This document shows positions 1 to 6,572 of a stretch of 16,394 nucleotides of DNA, one piece after another. This stretch comes from Oscillospiraceae bacterium. GTDB lineage: Bacteria; Bacillota; Clostridia; Oscillospirales; Ruminococcaceae. Under the pieces are notes generated by a model. The model ran no database searches, was not told where the DNA came from, and saw only the letters and a list, made by a program, of their open reading frames with translations. Location: NCBI GenBank assembly GCA_004557855.1, contig SFFJ01000033.1:1-16394 (forward strand), given 5' to 3'. Every line of letters starts with the position of its first letter. Positions within the stretch are counted from its first letter, which is position 1. The translations under genes were made by a program, and so were the position numbers.

Positions 1-2
1 AT

Positions 3-34
3 AAAAAAACCACGGTGCGGTTTGCATCGTGGTT
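3..34 (-). terminator. Rho-independent terminator of the head/toxin transcript
   Basis: An 11-position stem is formed by bases 8-18 and 24-34 with a 5-base loop. On the minus strand it is followed by seven T (complement of 3-9). One C-A mismatch lies inside the stem in the minus-strand RNA. It sits about 145 bases downstream of the last minus-strand gene and would end the terminase-portal-MuF-immunity transcript. Confidence 0.7.
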
Positions 35-56
35 AAAAGGGTCTATCAACAGGAAC

Positions 57-82
57 GGGGAACGGCATCTGAACCGTTCCCC
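57..82. repeat. Perfect 9-bp inverted repeat in the 3' untranslated region
   Basis: Bases 57-65 (GGGGAACGG) and 74-82 (CCGTTCCCC) are perfect inverted repeats with an 8-base loop. There is no T-run next to it, so it is not itself a terminator. It lies between the small gene ending at 178 and the terminator at 3-34. It could protect the mRNA 3' end or act as a processing site. Nothing else is recognisable in 35-177. Confidence 0.5.
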
Positions 83-177
83 ATCGATTGGCATTTGGCG
101 GGTGTGCCCCTTCCCGCATTTCTTTTGGCCCAATGGGCGCGTAGCAGCACAATCTCTACTTCAAATGCAATCTTATC

Positions 178-366
178 CTATGCTTCTTTCAGCAACTCCA
201 ACTCGGAGGCCGAGCAGGTGTACAAGGGCCACCGTCCAGGATATCCGCTTGTATCTCCGGGGGTGCGCTCGGTATCAGATTCTACGGTAAACCGCTCACC
301 AAAGGCATCTACGATGATGCCGGTGATACCGCTGGATTTGATTTTCACATGGTCAAACAGCTTCAT
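178..366 (-). CDS. 62-aa small protein, candidate immunity protein (DUF4926-like) for the MuF toxin
   Basis: The protein begins MKLFD, has a Gly-rich turn followed by IVDAFGERFTVE, and ends in an ASELELL stretch. This layout resembles the small DUF4926 family, which I recall as frequently adjacent to DUF6883 genes. No TM segment or signal is present. The start ATG overlaps the TGA of the upstream MuF gene as ATGA, so the two are translationally coupled, and a very strong GAGGAGAGG site precedes it. The stop codon is TAG. Coupling directly behind a phage protein with a toxin-like C-terminus suggests an immunity protein. A small head or neck accessory protein is the alternative. The family link is from memory of the pattern and is moderate. 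Confidence 0.75.
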   Translation of the reverse strand: MKLFDHVKIKSSGITGIIVDAFGERFTVESDTERTPGDTSGYPGRWPLYTCSASELELLKEA

Positions 367-1427
367 CGTTTCCTCTCCTCTCTGTGTGCAGTAATAAAAC
401 GTGGCTTTTCGCTGCCCGGTTCACGTTGCCAAACTGTACGGAACATCTTTTTGTCGGTCGTTCCAAGTTCCATAAAGATACTGAACGCCTCTGTCCCATT
501 ATCCAGTATGCGAACATCCTCTTTCAAGGATTCGTCAAATTGCTGGTAGATGTCCAGATTCAGCCGTTCGGTATCGGCTTCGGAATAGCCTGCATCGAAA
601 AATTCTGCTGCATGCTTGGCTTCAGGCTTTAGCAGATATTGCGAAATCTTAGGCTCGGCAATCGTATAACGGTCATTGTCCAATCCCACCGTTTTTGTCG
701 TGTCTGCTTTAATTATAGCATCTTTTTTCTGATTTTCAACCCTCGCCGCATACGCCGCCCGTTTCTGGGCGTTGATGCGCTCCTTATTCTTGGCGTAATT
801 CACCCGGCGCAGTTTGTTGATGTCCCCATCAGCGGCACGGTACTGTTTCAGGTACTTCTCCGGGTCATACCCGGCCACGGTGCTGCGCCCGTCAAACCGT
901 ATCGCGTATTCGCAGTCGCAGTTGGCGTGGATGTGCTCGGCGTGTCCGCCTTTGATGGCTGCCTGGCTGGCTTTCTGCCAGCCGCGGCTTGCCAGCGTCA
1001 GGCAAAAGGCGCAGGTGTCGCCCTGGGGGATCCAGGCCCACTCGGCCCCGTCCCGCAGGGCGTTTTTCAGGGTCGTGTCGGCTCCGGCGCGTTTGACCAG
1101 GCGGCTGACCCCGCGCTGCATCTGGGGCAGGCTTTGCTTGGTGGCCTGCACCATCCGGGCCACTTCGCTATAGGCTGCCGTTTGGGCAGGCTCGGCGGCA
1201 GGCACACCGGCTTTGGCCGCAGCGGCCAGGGCGTCATACATCTGGCAGGCCAGCTCGGCACTGCCCTCGCCGTATTTCGTCACCAGCGCGTGGGCGTAGG
1301 CGATCAATGCGTCGGTGTCCCCGGTGCCGTGGGCGGCCAGATAGTCGGCCATCAGCTGCCCGGCTTTTTTATTCAGCTTCGCCAGCTGCTGGGTGTACGC
1401 CGCCCAGGCCGTCGCCGTTATCCTCAT
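363..1427 (-). CDS. MuF-like phage minor head protein with C-terminal DUF6883-like (putative toxin) domain
   Basis: The N-terminal half (about residues 1-175) is helical and ends with a cysteine/histidine cluster (C139, C142, histidines near 162-167, C170, C172), typical of MuF/SPP1 gp7-type minor head proteins encoded after the portal. A basic, helical linker (about 195-240) leads to a C-terminal module (about 259-354). That module contains YLLKPEAKHAAEFF, a central helical segment, RTVWQ and RFITA, resembling DUF6883 domains found at the ends of polymorphic toxins. I chose the ATG at 1427 because AGAGG lies 6 bases upstream; a TTG at 1433 would sit on that site. It overlaps the portal gene by 59 bases and the small gene downstream by 4. 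MuF proteins enter the virion, so a fused effector could be delivered with DNA. Confidence 0.85.
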   Translation of the reverse strand: MRITATAWAAYTQQLAKLNKKAGQLMADYLAAHGTGDTDALIAYAHALVTKYGEGSAELACQMYDALAAAAKAGVPAAEPAQTAAYSEVARMVQATKQSLPQMQRGVSRLVKRAGADTTLKNALRDGAEWAWIPQGDTCAFCLTLASRGWQKASQAAIKGGHAEHIHANCDCEYAIRFDGRSTVAGYDPEKYLKQYRAADGDINKLRRVNYAKNKERINAQKRAAYAARVENQKKDAIIKADTTKTVGLDNDRYTIAEPKISQYLLKPEAKHAAEFFDAGYSEADTERLNLDIYQQFDESLKEDVRILDNGTEAFSIFMELGTTDKKMFRTVWQREPGSEKPRFITAHREERKR

Positions 1428-2802
1428 TTTCAACCTCTAACAGTGTTTTCTGCCCCCGCACCCGCTGCTCCTGGGCCTTGATGCGCAAAATGTCCGCCTG
1501 GTCAAAACCGATCATCTCCAAAAAGGTATCGGTGCTGGCAAACTCCTGCCGGGCCGTGGCGATCTTGATGGCCGCATCGGCGGTCACGGCTACGCTGGGC
1601 ATCGCCGGGTTCTTGAAGTGGGCCATAACGTCCCGCTCCTCCTCGGTCAGTTCATCCAGCGTCACGCTGCGGGCAATGGCCTGGGCCATCTGGGCGATGG
1701 TACGCAGCGCATCACCGTTGCCGGTGTTCAGCTGCTGGGCCATCAGCACCAGGGTCTGGCTCTGGGCCAGGATCGCATCGCTGCTGGTGGGGTTGGCATC
1801 ATTGATCACGCCCACATCGGTCACGGTCAGGCCGGTGGCGGCGGCAAACTGGGTGGCGGTCATCCGCATTTTTTCCACATGGGGTGCCAGGCTGCCCTGG
1901 GCCAGCTGGCCGAACTCCGGGTTCTCGCCGGTCTCGGGGTTGCTGGTGGCCGTCAGCAAGCTGCCGACGTAGGTCTTGAACTTGTCGTTCATGAGGACAT
2001 CGTACTGCTCATCGGTCACGCCCAGCAGATACTTTTGCGGTGTGGTGTCGAACTCCAGCGCCACGGTGGCGTTCGCAACAATACGGACATAGTCGTCGAT
2101 CAGTGCGCGGATGGCCTTTTTCAGCCGGGAACGGCCAAACGGCTTGTCGCTGGTGGCGTTCCAGATCAGAGGCTCCATCAGCGGGCGGCCCATGCGGTGG
2201 GCGTGGCGTGTGGCCGTCCATTGGCCCTGCACGCGTTCCAGCACAATAACGGCGTCGTCGGTGTACAGGTTGACCAGGTGCGGCACCCAGCGCCCCTTGA
2301 ATTGCTCATCCGGCACGGTATCAATGATGGCAAGCCCGCAGTCGATGCGCCCTTTTTCGCCGTTCCACAAAGCCGCCGCTGTGGCGGGGCTGTGGAACCG
2401 GATGCGGCAGCCGATGGCATCGTCGGCGTACAGCGTGGCGAACACGCAGCCGTATTTCAGCTCATCCCGGCAGGCCTTGCTGTATTCAGCAATCAGCCGG
2501 TTATCGGCCACCAGCTGGGTTAGGGCTTCGGTGTTTTTGCCTACAAAACCGTCAAACATGCTGCGCGCAGCCAGCACATCCACGGTTTTCTGGCCCCAGT
2601 TGCAGCCGACCTCCAGCTTTTTGATGCCGCCGGGCAGCGCAATGCCGATGTTTACATCGTTCAGGGTAATGTGCCCCTCGTAGTATTTGTCTTTGGTGTC
2701 ATTATAGGGCTGGTGGTAGTTGAACACCTCGGCCAGCGCGTGCAGCTGCTTTTCCTCGGCCACGGTCAGCCCCGTGATGCTGCCAAAATGCAGGTCGGTC
2801 AT
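1369..2802 (-). CDS. Phage portal protein (SPP1 gp6-like family)
   Basis: 477 residues, a usual length for SPP1-type portals. Portal proteins form the dodecameric ring at one capsid vertex through which DNA is packaged and ejected, and they dock the terminase. The match rests on overall organisation (N-terminal mixed region, a long helical stretch around residues 280-400, a variable C-terminal tail with GGVHPAAGEAE) and on position directly after the large terminase and before a MuF gene. The ATG has AAAGGAG 5 bases upstream, and only 11 bases separate it from the terminase stop. The 3' end overlaps the MuF gene. Confidence 0.9.
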   Translation of the reverse strand: MTDLHFGSITGLTVAEEKQLHALAEVFNYHQPYNDTKDKYYEGHITLNDVNIGIALPGGIKKLEVGCNWGQKTVDVLAARSMFDGFVGKNTEALTQLVADNRLIAEYSKACRDELKYGCVFATLYADDAIGCRIRFHSPATAAALWNGEKGRIDCGLAIIDTVPDEQFKGRWVPHLVNLYTDDAVIVLERVQGQWTATRHAHRMGRPLMEPLIWNATSDKPFGRSRLKKAIRALIDDYVRIVANATVALEFDTTPQKYLLGVTDEQYDVLMNDKFKTYVGSLLTATSNPETGENPEFGQLAQGSLAPHVEKMRMTATQFAAATGLTVTDVGVINDANPTSSDAILAQSQTLVLMAQQLNTGNGDALRTIAQMAQAIARSVTLDELTEEERDVMAHFKNPAMPSVAVTADAAIKIATARQEFASTDTFLEMIGFDQADILRIKAQEQRVRGQKTLLEVENEDNGDGLGGVHPAAGEAE

Positions 2803-2813
2803 CTTCGCTCCTT

Positions 2814-4253
2814 TTACCCGATGCGCATCTTGCGGGTCGGGTCACGTTTACAGGTTTTTGCGCCCCAAAGGGCCAGGGCACAGGCTTCCACCGGCAGGCT
2901 GTTGTCGCCGCCAAAGCCGTACCCGCCGCCAATGGGCCGCTTGATGGCGGTCACGGCGCTCTCGTTCAGCACCGCCTGGGGGCGGTACCAGGTCAGGCTG
3001 TGCTCGTTCACGCTGTTGGTAAAAATGCTCACCGCCGCGATCACATCTTTCGTGCCGGGGCGGACGACAGAGTTTTTCGCTTTCCAGGTGGGGCGTATGC
3101 GTTCCACCAGCACGTCCACGCCGTTGCGGCCGTCAACCACCACACAGCCCGCGCGGTCGTAGCGGGCGTTCAGCCAATCGGCCAGCCAGCCCAGCCCCTG
3201 CCCCGCGGGCCGCATCTCGATCAGCGATACCCGGGCGGTCCCTTCTTTGGGAATCACCGCACCACACAGGCAGACGGCGGAGCCATCCGGCGCAAACTTC
3301 ACCCCGTAGGCGGTCTTGCCCTCGGGCTTCAGCTCGTCGCTGCCGCACTGCTCCCAGGCGGTCTTGTTCAGGGCGTAGTCAGTTTGTTCTGTCAGCACCG
3401 GGCTCCACCAGCCCAGACGTTCCCGGGCAAAGGTGTCGGGGTCCATCTGTTCAACCTCGCCCTCGATGGTCGTCAGCTGGATGCGCCGCCCCAGCGCCGG
3501 GTTGGTTGCCGCCCAGCGGCGCTTGTCGGTCACATCCCCGATTTCAGGTACGGAAAACTCAAACCAGGCGGTCTTGCGGCTCTCGCCTTCCAGTGCCTTG
3601 CTGCGGATGCCCCGGAACACCGTACCCACGGCGGTCTCATCGGGCGGGGTGCCCAGGTACAGCGTCTGCGGGTTCAGGCTGGCCGAGATGGCTGGCAAAA
3701 AGGATGCCTGCTGGTTCGCGTCCAGCTCCTGCGCCTCGTCAAAAATCAGCAGGTCACCATGCTGGCCGCGTCCGCCGTTGCGGGTGCGGGCTAAAAACTT
3801 GATGCGCGCACCGGACTTCAGGATGATCTGCTCGCGCCCGATGGCCGTCTTGATCTCGGCCACATAGCGCCGCAGCTTGGCTCCCTCGAAGAAATCCCGC
3901 ATTTCTTCAAAGGTCTCGGTGGCGGTTTTCTGCAGGTGGGCGGTGTAGATGACCTGTTCGTTGTACAGCAGCATCCCGGCCTCGCTGCGGGCCTGGATCA
4001 GCAGGCTTTTGCCGTTCTGGCGCGGTACGCTGCCGCCTGCCGTGGGCGCGGCCCACTTGCCCGCCGGGGTAAACCCCATCCAGTCGTCCAGTACGTCACC
4101 CTGCCAGGGGTCCAGCACAGTGCCGCCTACCCGCACCAGCTTGGCAGCGTCCAGCCCGTCCGACCGCTGGTACTCAGGCGCGATCCTTTCGGACGGCTCC
4201 TGGCTTCCCATCAGCGGCGCGCTCGCCAAGGATGTCGCTGACTTCGTCGCCAT
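2814..4253 (-). CDS. terL: Phage terminase large subunit
   Basis: 479 residues. The packaging motor ATPase is at the N-terminus, with the Walker A variant VPRQNGKS at residues 76-83 and Walker B LLIFDEAQ at 168-175. This PRQNGKS form is typical of HK97-type (Terminase_1) large subunits. A C-terminal RNase H-like nuclease is expected, and the VVVDGRNG stretch is a plausible part of it. It works with the small subunit and portal to cut and pump DNA. I chose the ATG at 4253 because GAGGGAG lies about 9 bases upstream. The frame stays open upstream but that part reads as shadow of the small subunit. An internal ATG at 4211 has no good ribosome site. The chosen start overlaps the small-subunit gene by 80 bases. 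Confidence 0.93.
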   Translation of the reverse strand: MATKSATSLASAPLMGSQEPSERIAPEYQRSDGLDAAKLVRVGGTVLDPWQGDVLDDWMGFTPAGKWAAPTAGGSVPRQNGKSLLIQARSEAGMLLYNEQVIYTAHLQKTATETFEEMRDFFEGAKLRRYVAEIKTAIGREQIILKSGARIKFLARTRNGGRGQHGDLLIFDEAQELDANQQASFLPAISASLNPQTLYLGTPPDETAVGTVFRGIRSKALEGESRKTAWFEFSVPEIGDVTDKRRWAATNPALGRRIQLTTIEGEVEQMDPDTFARERLGWWSPVLTEQTDYALNKTAWEQCGSDELKPEGKTAYGVKFAPDGSAVCLCGAVIPKEGTARVSLIEMRPAGQGLGWLADWLNARYDRAGCVVVDGRNGVDVLVERIRPTWKAKNSVVRPGTKDVIAAVSIFTNSVNEHSLTWYRPQAVLNESAVTAIKRPIGGGYGFGGDNSLPVEACALALWGAKTCKRDPTRKMRIG

Positions 4254-4428
4254 GGTTATTTGCTCCCTCGATTTCTTCAATTTCCCGGATGGTCTCCCGG
4301 TACTGTTTGGCCAAAGGCGGCAGCGCCTTGGGGTCAAGGCAGCTGTCAATGCTTTCTGCCAATACCCTGGCCAGTTCTTTTAGCTGTTTCAGCCGGTCGC
4401 CCCTGGCCGTCACGCTCTTCATCTTCAT
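4174..4428 (-). CDS. terS: Phage terminase small subunit
   Basis: 84 residues, short for a small terminase but of a recognisable type: a TARGDRLKQLKELARVLAE helix, then LPPLAKQYRETIREIEEIEG, followed by a polar tail. This is the short helical architecture seen in small terminases of actinophages and Firmicute phages. It should recognise the packaging site and recruit the large subunit. The ATG at 4428 has AGGGAG 7 bases upstream, which decides the start; a second ATG two codons on is possible. It sits between the HNH gene and terL, as expected. Confidence 0.8.
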   Translation of the reverse strand: MKMKSVTARGDRLKQLKELARVLAESIDSCLDPKALPPLAKQYRETIREIEEIEGANNHGDEVSDILGERAADGKPGAVRKDRA

Positions 4429-4434
4429 GCAAAA

Positions 4435-4505
4435 ACTCCCTGTGTGTAAATCGGCGCTGGGACGGGGCGAGGTCGCCGCCGGGGGCCCCGGGGGACCCTC
4501 CCCAC
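4435..4505. other. Candidate cos (cohesive-end packaging) site
   Basis: This is the spacer between the HNH gene stop and the small-terminase start. It contains a run of G and C with overlapping palindromes: CCGGGG-G-CCCCGG at 4479-4491, plus GGGGCCCC at 4482-4489 and CCCCGGGG at 4486-4493, flanked by GGTC at 4471 and GACC at 4494. In HK97-type phages cos lies between the HNH gene (right genome end) and the small terminase (left end), and cohesive ends of Gram-positive phages are often GC-rich. Function is inferred from position and symmetry only. Confidence 0.4.
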
Positions 4506-4871
4506 CTACCAGTTTCCGTCGCTGATTTTGGGCGATTTCGTGATTTTTTGCCCCGAATCTGCCCCGAAAACGCCAGTTTTGTTGCCTTTTTGCGCGTTGC
4601 AAAAGTAATGTGCAGGCTGCAAGTTGCCCCAATCTTCGGCCGCAGCGCGGGGCGAAGCATATCCGAACTGCCGCCACTTCGACACAGGTTTGATCTCATC
4701 AATGACAAAGGACAGTGGATGCGCGGCATCGGACGGCTCGTCGTAATGGATCGGCCCCAGCCTGCCGTGGCAGATGCCGCACTCTCCACCCATGGCCCGC
4801 AGCCTGGCGCGGTATTTGCGGCGCAGGGCCCCGTTGGCATACCGGGGATTGCCGGTCGGTCGTTTCTCCAT
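4506..4871 (-). CDS. HNH endonuclease of the packaging module
   Basis: 121 residues. It has C31-x2-C34, then VIDEIKPVS at 56-64, N83 in GNLQPAH, and H88-x2-C91-N92 followed by KGNK. This is the zinc-stabilised HNH fold found next to terminases, where HNH proteins assist cutting at cos. The first position of the motif reads D58-E59 where a D-H pair is more usual; I recall this DEI form from other phage HNH proteins. The ATG at 4871 has GGGGG 5 bases upstream, whereas the GTG at 4877 would overlap that site. It lies directly upstream of the small terminase. Confidence 0.85.
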   Translation of the reverse strand: MEKRPTGNPRYANGALRRKYRARLRAMGGECGICHGRLGPIHYDEPSDAAHPLSFVIDEIKPVSKWRQFGYASPRAAAEDWGNLQPAHYFCNAQKGNKTGVFGADSGQKITKSPKISDGNW

Positions 4872-4971
4872 AGGCACCCCCGGTGGTTATTTTCAATAGC
4901 CGCCCCGCCAGCACACAGACGGAAGAGAAAGCAAAGGATGTGTGTGAGCTTCTCCGGGCTGACGGGGCAGA

Positions 4972-5045
4972 TGGCACAGGCGGAAGGACTTTCACCTTCA
5001 TCTCGCGGTTTTGGAGACCGCTGCTTTGCGTTAAGCTACGCCTAC
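4972..5045 (-). tRNA. Degenerate tRNA-Trp (anticodon CCA) with encoded CCA end
   Basis: Read on the minus strand: a 7-bp acceptor stem (5045-5039 with 4982-4976; the two outermost pairs are G-U and U-G), a 4-bp D stem (5036-5033 with 5026-5023), and a perfect 5-bp anticodon stem (5021-5017 with 5009-5005). The anticodon loop is CTCCAAA, giving anticodon CCA. A 5-base variable loop and a perfect 5-bp T stem (4999-4995 with 4987-4983) follow. The end is G73 plus encoded CCA (4975-4972). Oddities: the 6-base D loop lacks the GG pair and the T loop reads TGAAAGT instead of TTCRA. It may be a tRNA-like RNA rather than a working tRNA. Its 5' end abuts the U-run of an upstream terminator. Confidence 0.7.
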
Positions 5046-5072
5046 AAAAAATGCCCGGCATCTCAACCGGGC
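5046..5072 (-). terminator. Rho-independent terminator immediately before the tRNA
   Basis: A GC-only 6-bp stem (5067-5072 with 5053-5058) closes an 8-base loop. On the minus strand it is followed by A, then six T (5051-5046). It would end transcription exactly where the tRNA-like sequence begins, so the tRNA needs read-through or processing of a longer RNA. Confidence 0.65.
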
Positions 5073-5161
5073 TGGGGCCTTATACACAGCCACGCGGCTG
5101 ACACACCGCGCAGGCCCCATGCTGCTAAGAGGAATCGCAATGGACAGCTCCGCATCTGTCC
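5046..5161 (-). ncRNA. Putative structured small RNA (run of stem-loops)
   Basis: Reading along the minus strand there are three successive perfect hairpins with no open reading frame. The first is 5161-5156 with 5147-5142 (6 bp, 8-base loop). The second is a two-level hairpin with an outer 8-bp stem (5119-5112 with 5080-5073) and an inner 5-bp stem (5110-5106 with 5097-5093, 8-base loop). The third is the terminator hairpin at 5072-5053 with its T-run. Together they look like a small RNA ending at an intrinsic terminator. I see no known riboswitch or family and no clear promoter, so it could instead be the processed 3' part of the moron transcript. Confidence 0.4.
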
Positions 5162-5172
5162 CCCGCAAACAC

Positions 5173-5210
5173 AAAAGCCGCAAGGCGGTTTCCCGTTCCT
5201 TACGGCTTTT
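5173..5210 (-). terminator. Terminator of the two-gene moron (possibly bidirectional)
   Basis: Bases 5173-5180 (AAAAGCCG) pair with 5203-5210 (CGGCTTTT) around a 22-base loop that contains a further small hairpin (5178-5181 with 5185-5188). It lies 33 bases past the stop of the minus-strand gene ending at 5243. A-rich and T-rich flanks on both sides would let it work in either direction. Confidence 0.55.
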
Positions 5211-5242
5211 GATGATACTATTATAATAAAAATTATAGTGAA

Positions 5243-5665
5243 TTACAATGAAAAGTCTCCAAGATCAAATTCTTTTGAATCAAAAGTTTCTCCGAAAACA
5301 ATCGCATTGTATAAACGGAAAAGTTCAGATTGCAAAGACTGTGTAGGGTATTCAGTAAGTTTTATTTCACTGTCTTTGTAGGAATAAAACTCAAATTGCC
5401 TGTCTTTTCCGTTTCGGGAGAGGCAAACAAGAAAAATGTATTGACCCTTTCCCAGATCAGAAAAATAGCTCACCTTATAATCGACATCTTTTCCACTTGA
5501 AGTGTTATAAGAGACAAAATTCTCGAATGCAGTTGTGCTTGTGAAGGAATGTTTTTCTAACATAGCTTCTTTGGCACTTTTCCACACTACACGCTTGTCT
5601 ATGGTAGCCTTAATTATGCTAAGAATAAGATCACGAAGCTTAGCCGTAAATTCTTCAAGGGTCAT
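5243..5665 (-). CDS. Hypothetical 140-aa cytosolic protein, second gene of the moron
   Basis: I do not recognise the family. The protein is soluble, with a helical, charged N-terminus (about 1-40), a middle section rich in S, Y, F and V that looks like beta strands (about 55-105), and an acidic tail ending DLGDFSL. The gene is visibly AT-rich compared with the phage core. Its ATG directly follows the TAA of the upstream membrane-protein gene (TAAATG), with AAAGGAGG about 11 bases upstream inside that gene, so the two are coupled and probably form one functional unit. Independent promoter and terminator around the pair suggest expression from the prophage, for example in exclusion or defence. 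That role is inference. Confidence 0.75.
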   Translation of the reverse strand: MTLEEFTAKLRDLILSIIKATIDKRVVWKSAKEAMLEKHSFTSTTAFENFVSYNTSSGKDVDYKVSYFSDLGKGQYIFLVCLSRNGKDRQFEFYSYKDSEIKLTEYPTQSLQSELFRLYNAIVFGETFDSKEFDLGDFSL

Positions 5666-6109
5666 TTATGACTGCGCCTCCTTTGCTAACTTTTCTATTT
5701 TCATCGCAAGTTTTGCTGTGTCATGACCAATTTTTGCTTTGTTATAGGTAGGTTGTTCATCTAAATGATTAATGCACTCGTTTAATGCCTTTTCCAATTT
5801 GCTTAACTCACCCTTAACTTTTTTGGTTGGAGCGGGATAGTTTATTTGGATGGATTCAACAAGCTGGAGAACGGTGAATAAAAATTCTCGCGTGTACAAG
5901 CCATCTTTTTGAATAGAATTTGCATAACTCATAAGACGTTGTGCATCCTGAATACCATTTTCTCGAAACGCGCGATTTTCACTATGAACAGTCATGGCAT
6001 CAGAAATTTTTTGGGTGTTTATCAGAGTTATAATCGTTATTATGAGACCAATAATCCCTGCCAAATCAGCTACGATTGATAGAAAGTGCAAAATATTTTC
6101 GACAGACAA
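5666..6109 (-). CDS. Hypothetical 147-aa membrane-anchored protein, first gene of the moron
   Basis: A single strong TM segment at about residues 9-31 (alternating L, I, V, A, G) is followed by a polar, helical, probably cytoplasmic body (about 35-147) with Lys/Glu-rich helices near the end. I recognise no named domain. The start is TTG at 6109; the frame opens only a few codons upstream after a TAG, and a later ATG would remove the TM. A purine-rich GAGGAAGTGG lies upstream with loose spacing, so the exact start is less sure. Codon use is AT-rich. It is driven by a near-consensus promoter at 6156-6184 and coupled to the next gene. An N-terminal anchor plus cytosolic domain with a soluble partner fits small phage exclusion or two-component defence cassettes, but this is not shown. 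Confidence 0.72.
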   Translation of the reverse strand: MSVENILHFLSIVADLAGIIGLIITIITLINTQKISDAMTVHSENRAFRENGIQDAQRLMSYANSIQKDGLYTREFLFTVLQLVESIQINYPAPTKKVKGELSKLEKALNECINHLDEQPTYNKAKIGHDTAKLAMKIEKLAKEAQS

Positions 6110-6146
6110 AATAATATACCACTTCCTCTATACGCAAGACTTTTAT

Positions 6147-6572
6147 CTATAGTCTATTATAGGGTAAAAGTGATAACATTTCAACTGCTTTATTATGCCT
6201 GTAGATAATTGCGCGTATAGAATAGTTCATTTTTTCGGCAATTTTTTCGTATGTCTGCCCCAACAGATACCGCCTGCGCAGGATCTCGTGGTCACGCTCA
6301 TCGGCAACCTGGTCAAGGGCAGCGACAACCTCCCGCCGGACAGCCCCGCAAAGGTTGATCTGCGCCTGCAATTCCTGCTGCGCGGCGATAATACTCTCCA
6401 CGGCGCGGGGCAGCGCCTGGCCGTCCCCGCCTCCGCCCGGCATGCCGGTCAGGGCGGCGGTGGTTTTGCAGGCCCGGGCGCGCTGGGCTTCCAGCTCCTG
6501 CCGCAGCTCATCCTCCAGCCGCAGCGCATCGCGGTACCGCCGCAGCCAGCGGACCTTTTCATCATCGGTCAT
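6147..6572 (-). CDS. DUF1492/ArpU-type phage late transcription regulator
   Basis: 141 residues. A long charged helix (about 1-40) is followed by a Gly-rich break and a second helical region. The C-terminal sigma-4-like helix-turn-helix (about 106-133) contains the YEKIAEKMNYSIRAIIYRH stretch. This arrangement matches DUF1492/ArpU/RinA-type regulators, which sit just before the packaging genes of Firmicute phages and switch on late transcription. The ATG has GAGGAGG 6 bases upstream and overlaps the end of a 44-aa gene by 11 bases. Its position before HNH and the terminases fits a late activator. The target promoter was not identified. Confidence 0.75.
   Translation of the reverse strand: MTDDEKVRWLRRYRDALRLEDELRQELEAQRARACKTTAALTGMPGGGGDGQALPRAVESIIAAQQELQAQINLCGAVRREVVAALDQVADERDHEILRRRYLLGQTYEKIAEKMNYSIRAIIYRHNKAVEMLSLLPYNRL
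6156..6184 (-). promoter_or_regulatory. Sigma-70 promoter of the moron
   Basis: On the minus strand, TTGAAA (6184-6179), a 17-base spacer, and a perfect TATAAT (6161-6156). It sits in the last codons of the DUF1492 gene and about 45 bases upstream of the TM-protein start, so it gives the two AT-rich genes expression independent of phage operons. Confidence 0.75.

Noticed and set aside
639..1481. A long plus-strand open frame of 280 codons
   Set aside because: It is a GC-rich shadow of the MuF gene on the minus strand, with no ribosome site and Pro/Gly/Val-rich low-quality protein.
3000..3794. A 264-codon plus-strand open frame inside the large-terminase gene
   Set aside because: The minus strand has clear terminase motifs here; the plus frame has no recognisable protein features.
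5073..5119. A second tRNA, from a perfect 7-bp acceptor-like stem
   Set aside because: The enclosed sequence is only about 45 bases and lacks anticodon and T arms. It is a hairpin, listed as part of the putative small RNA.
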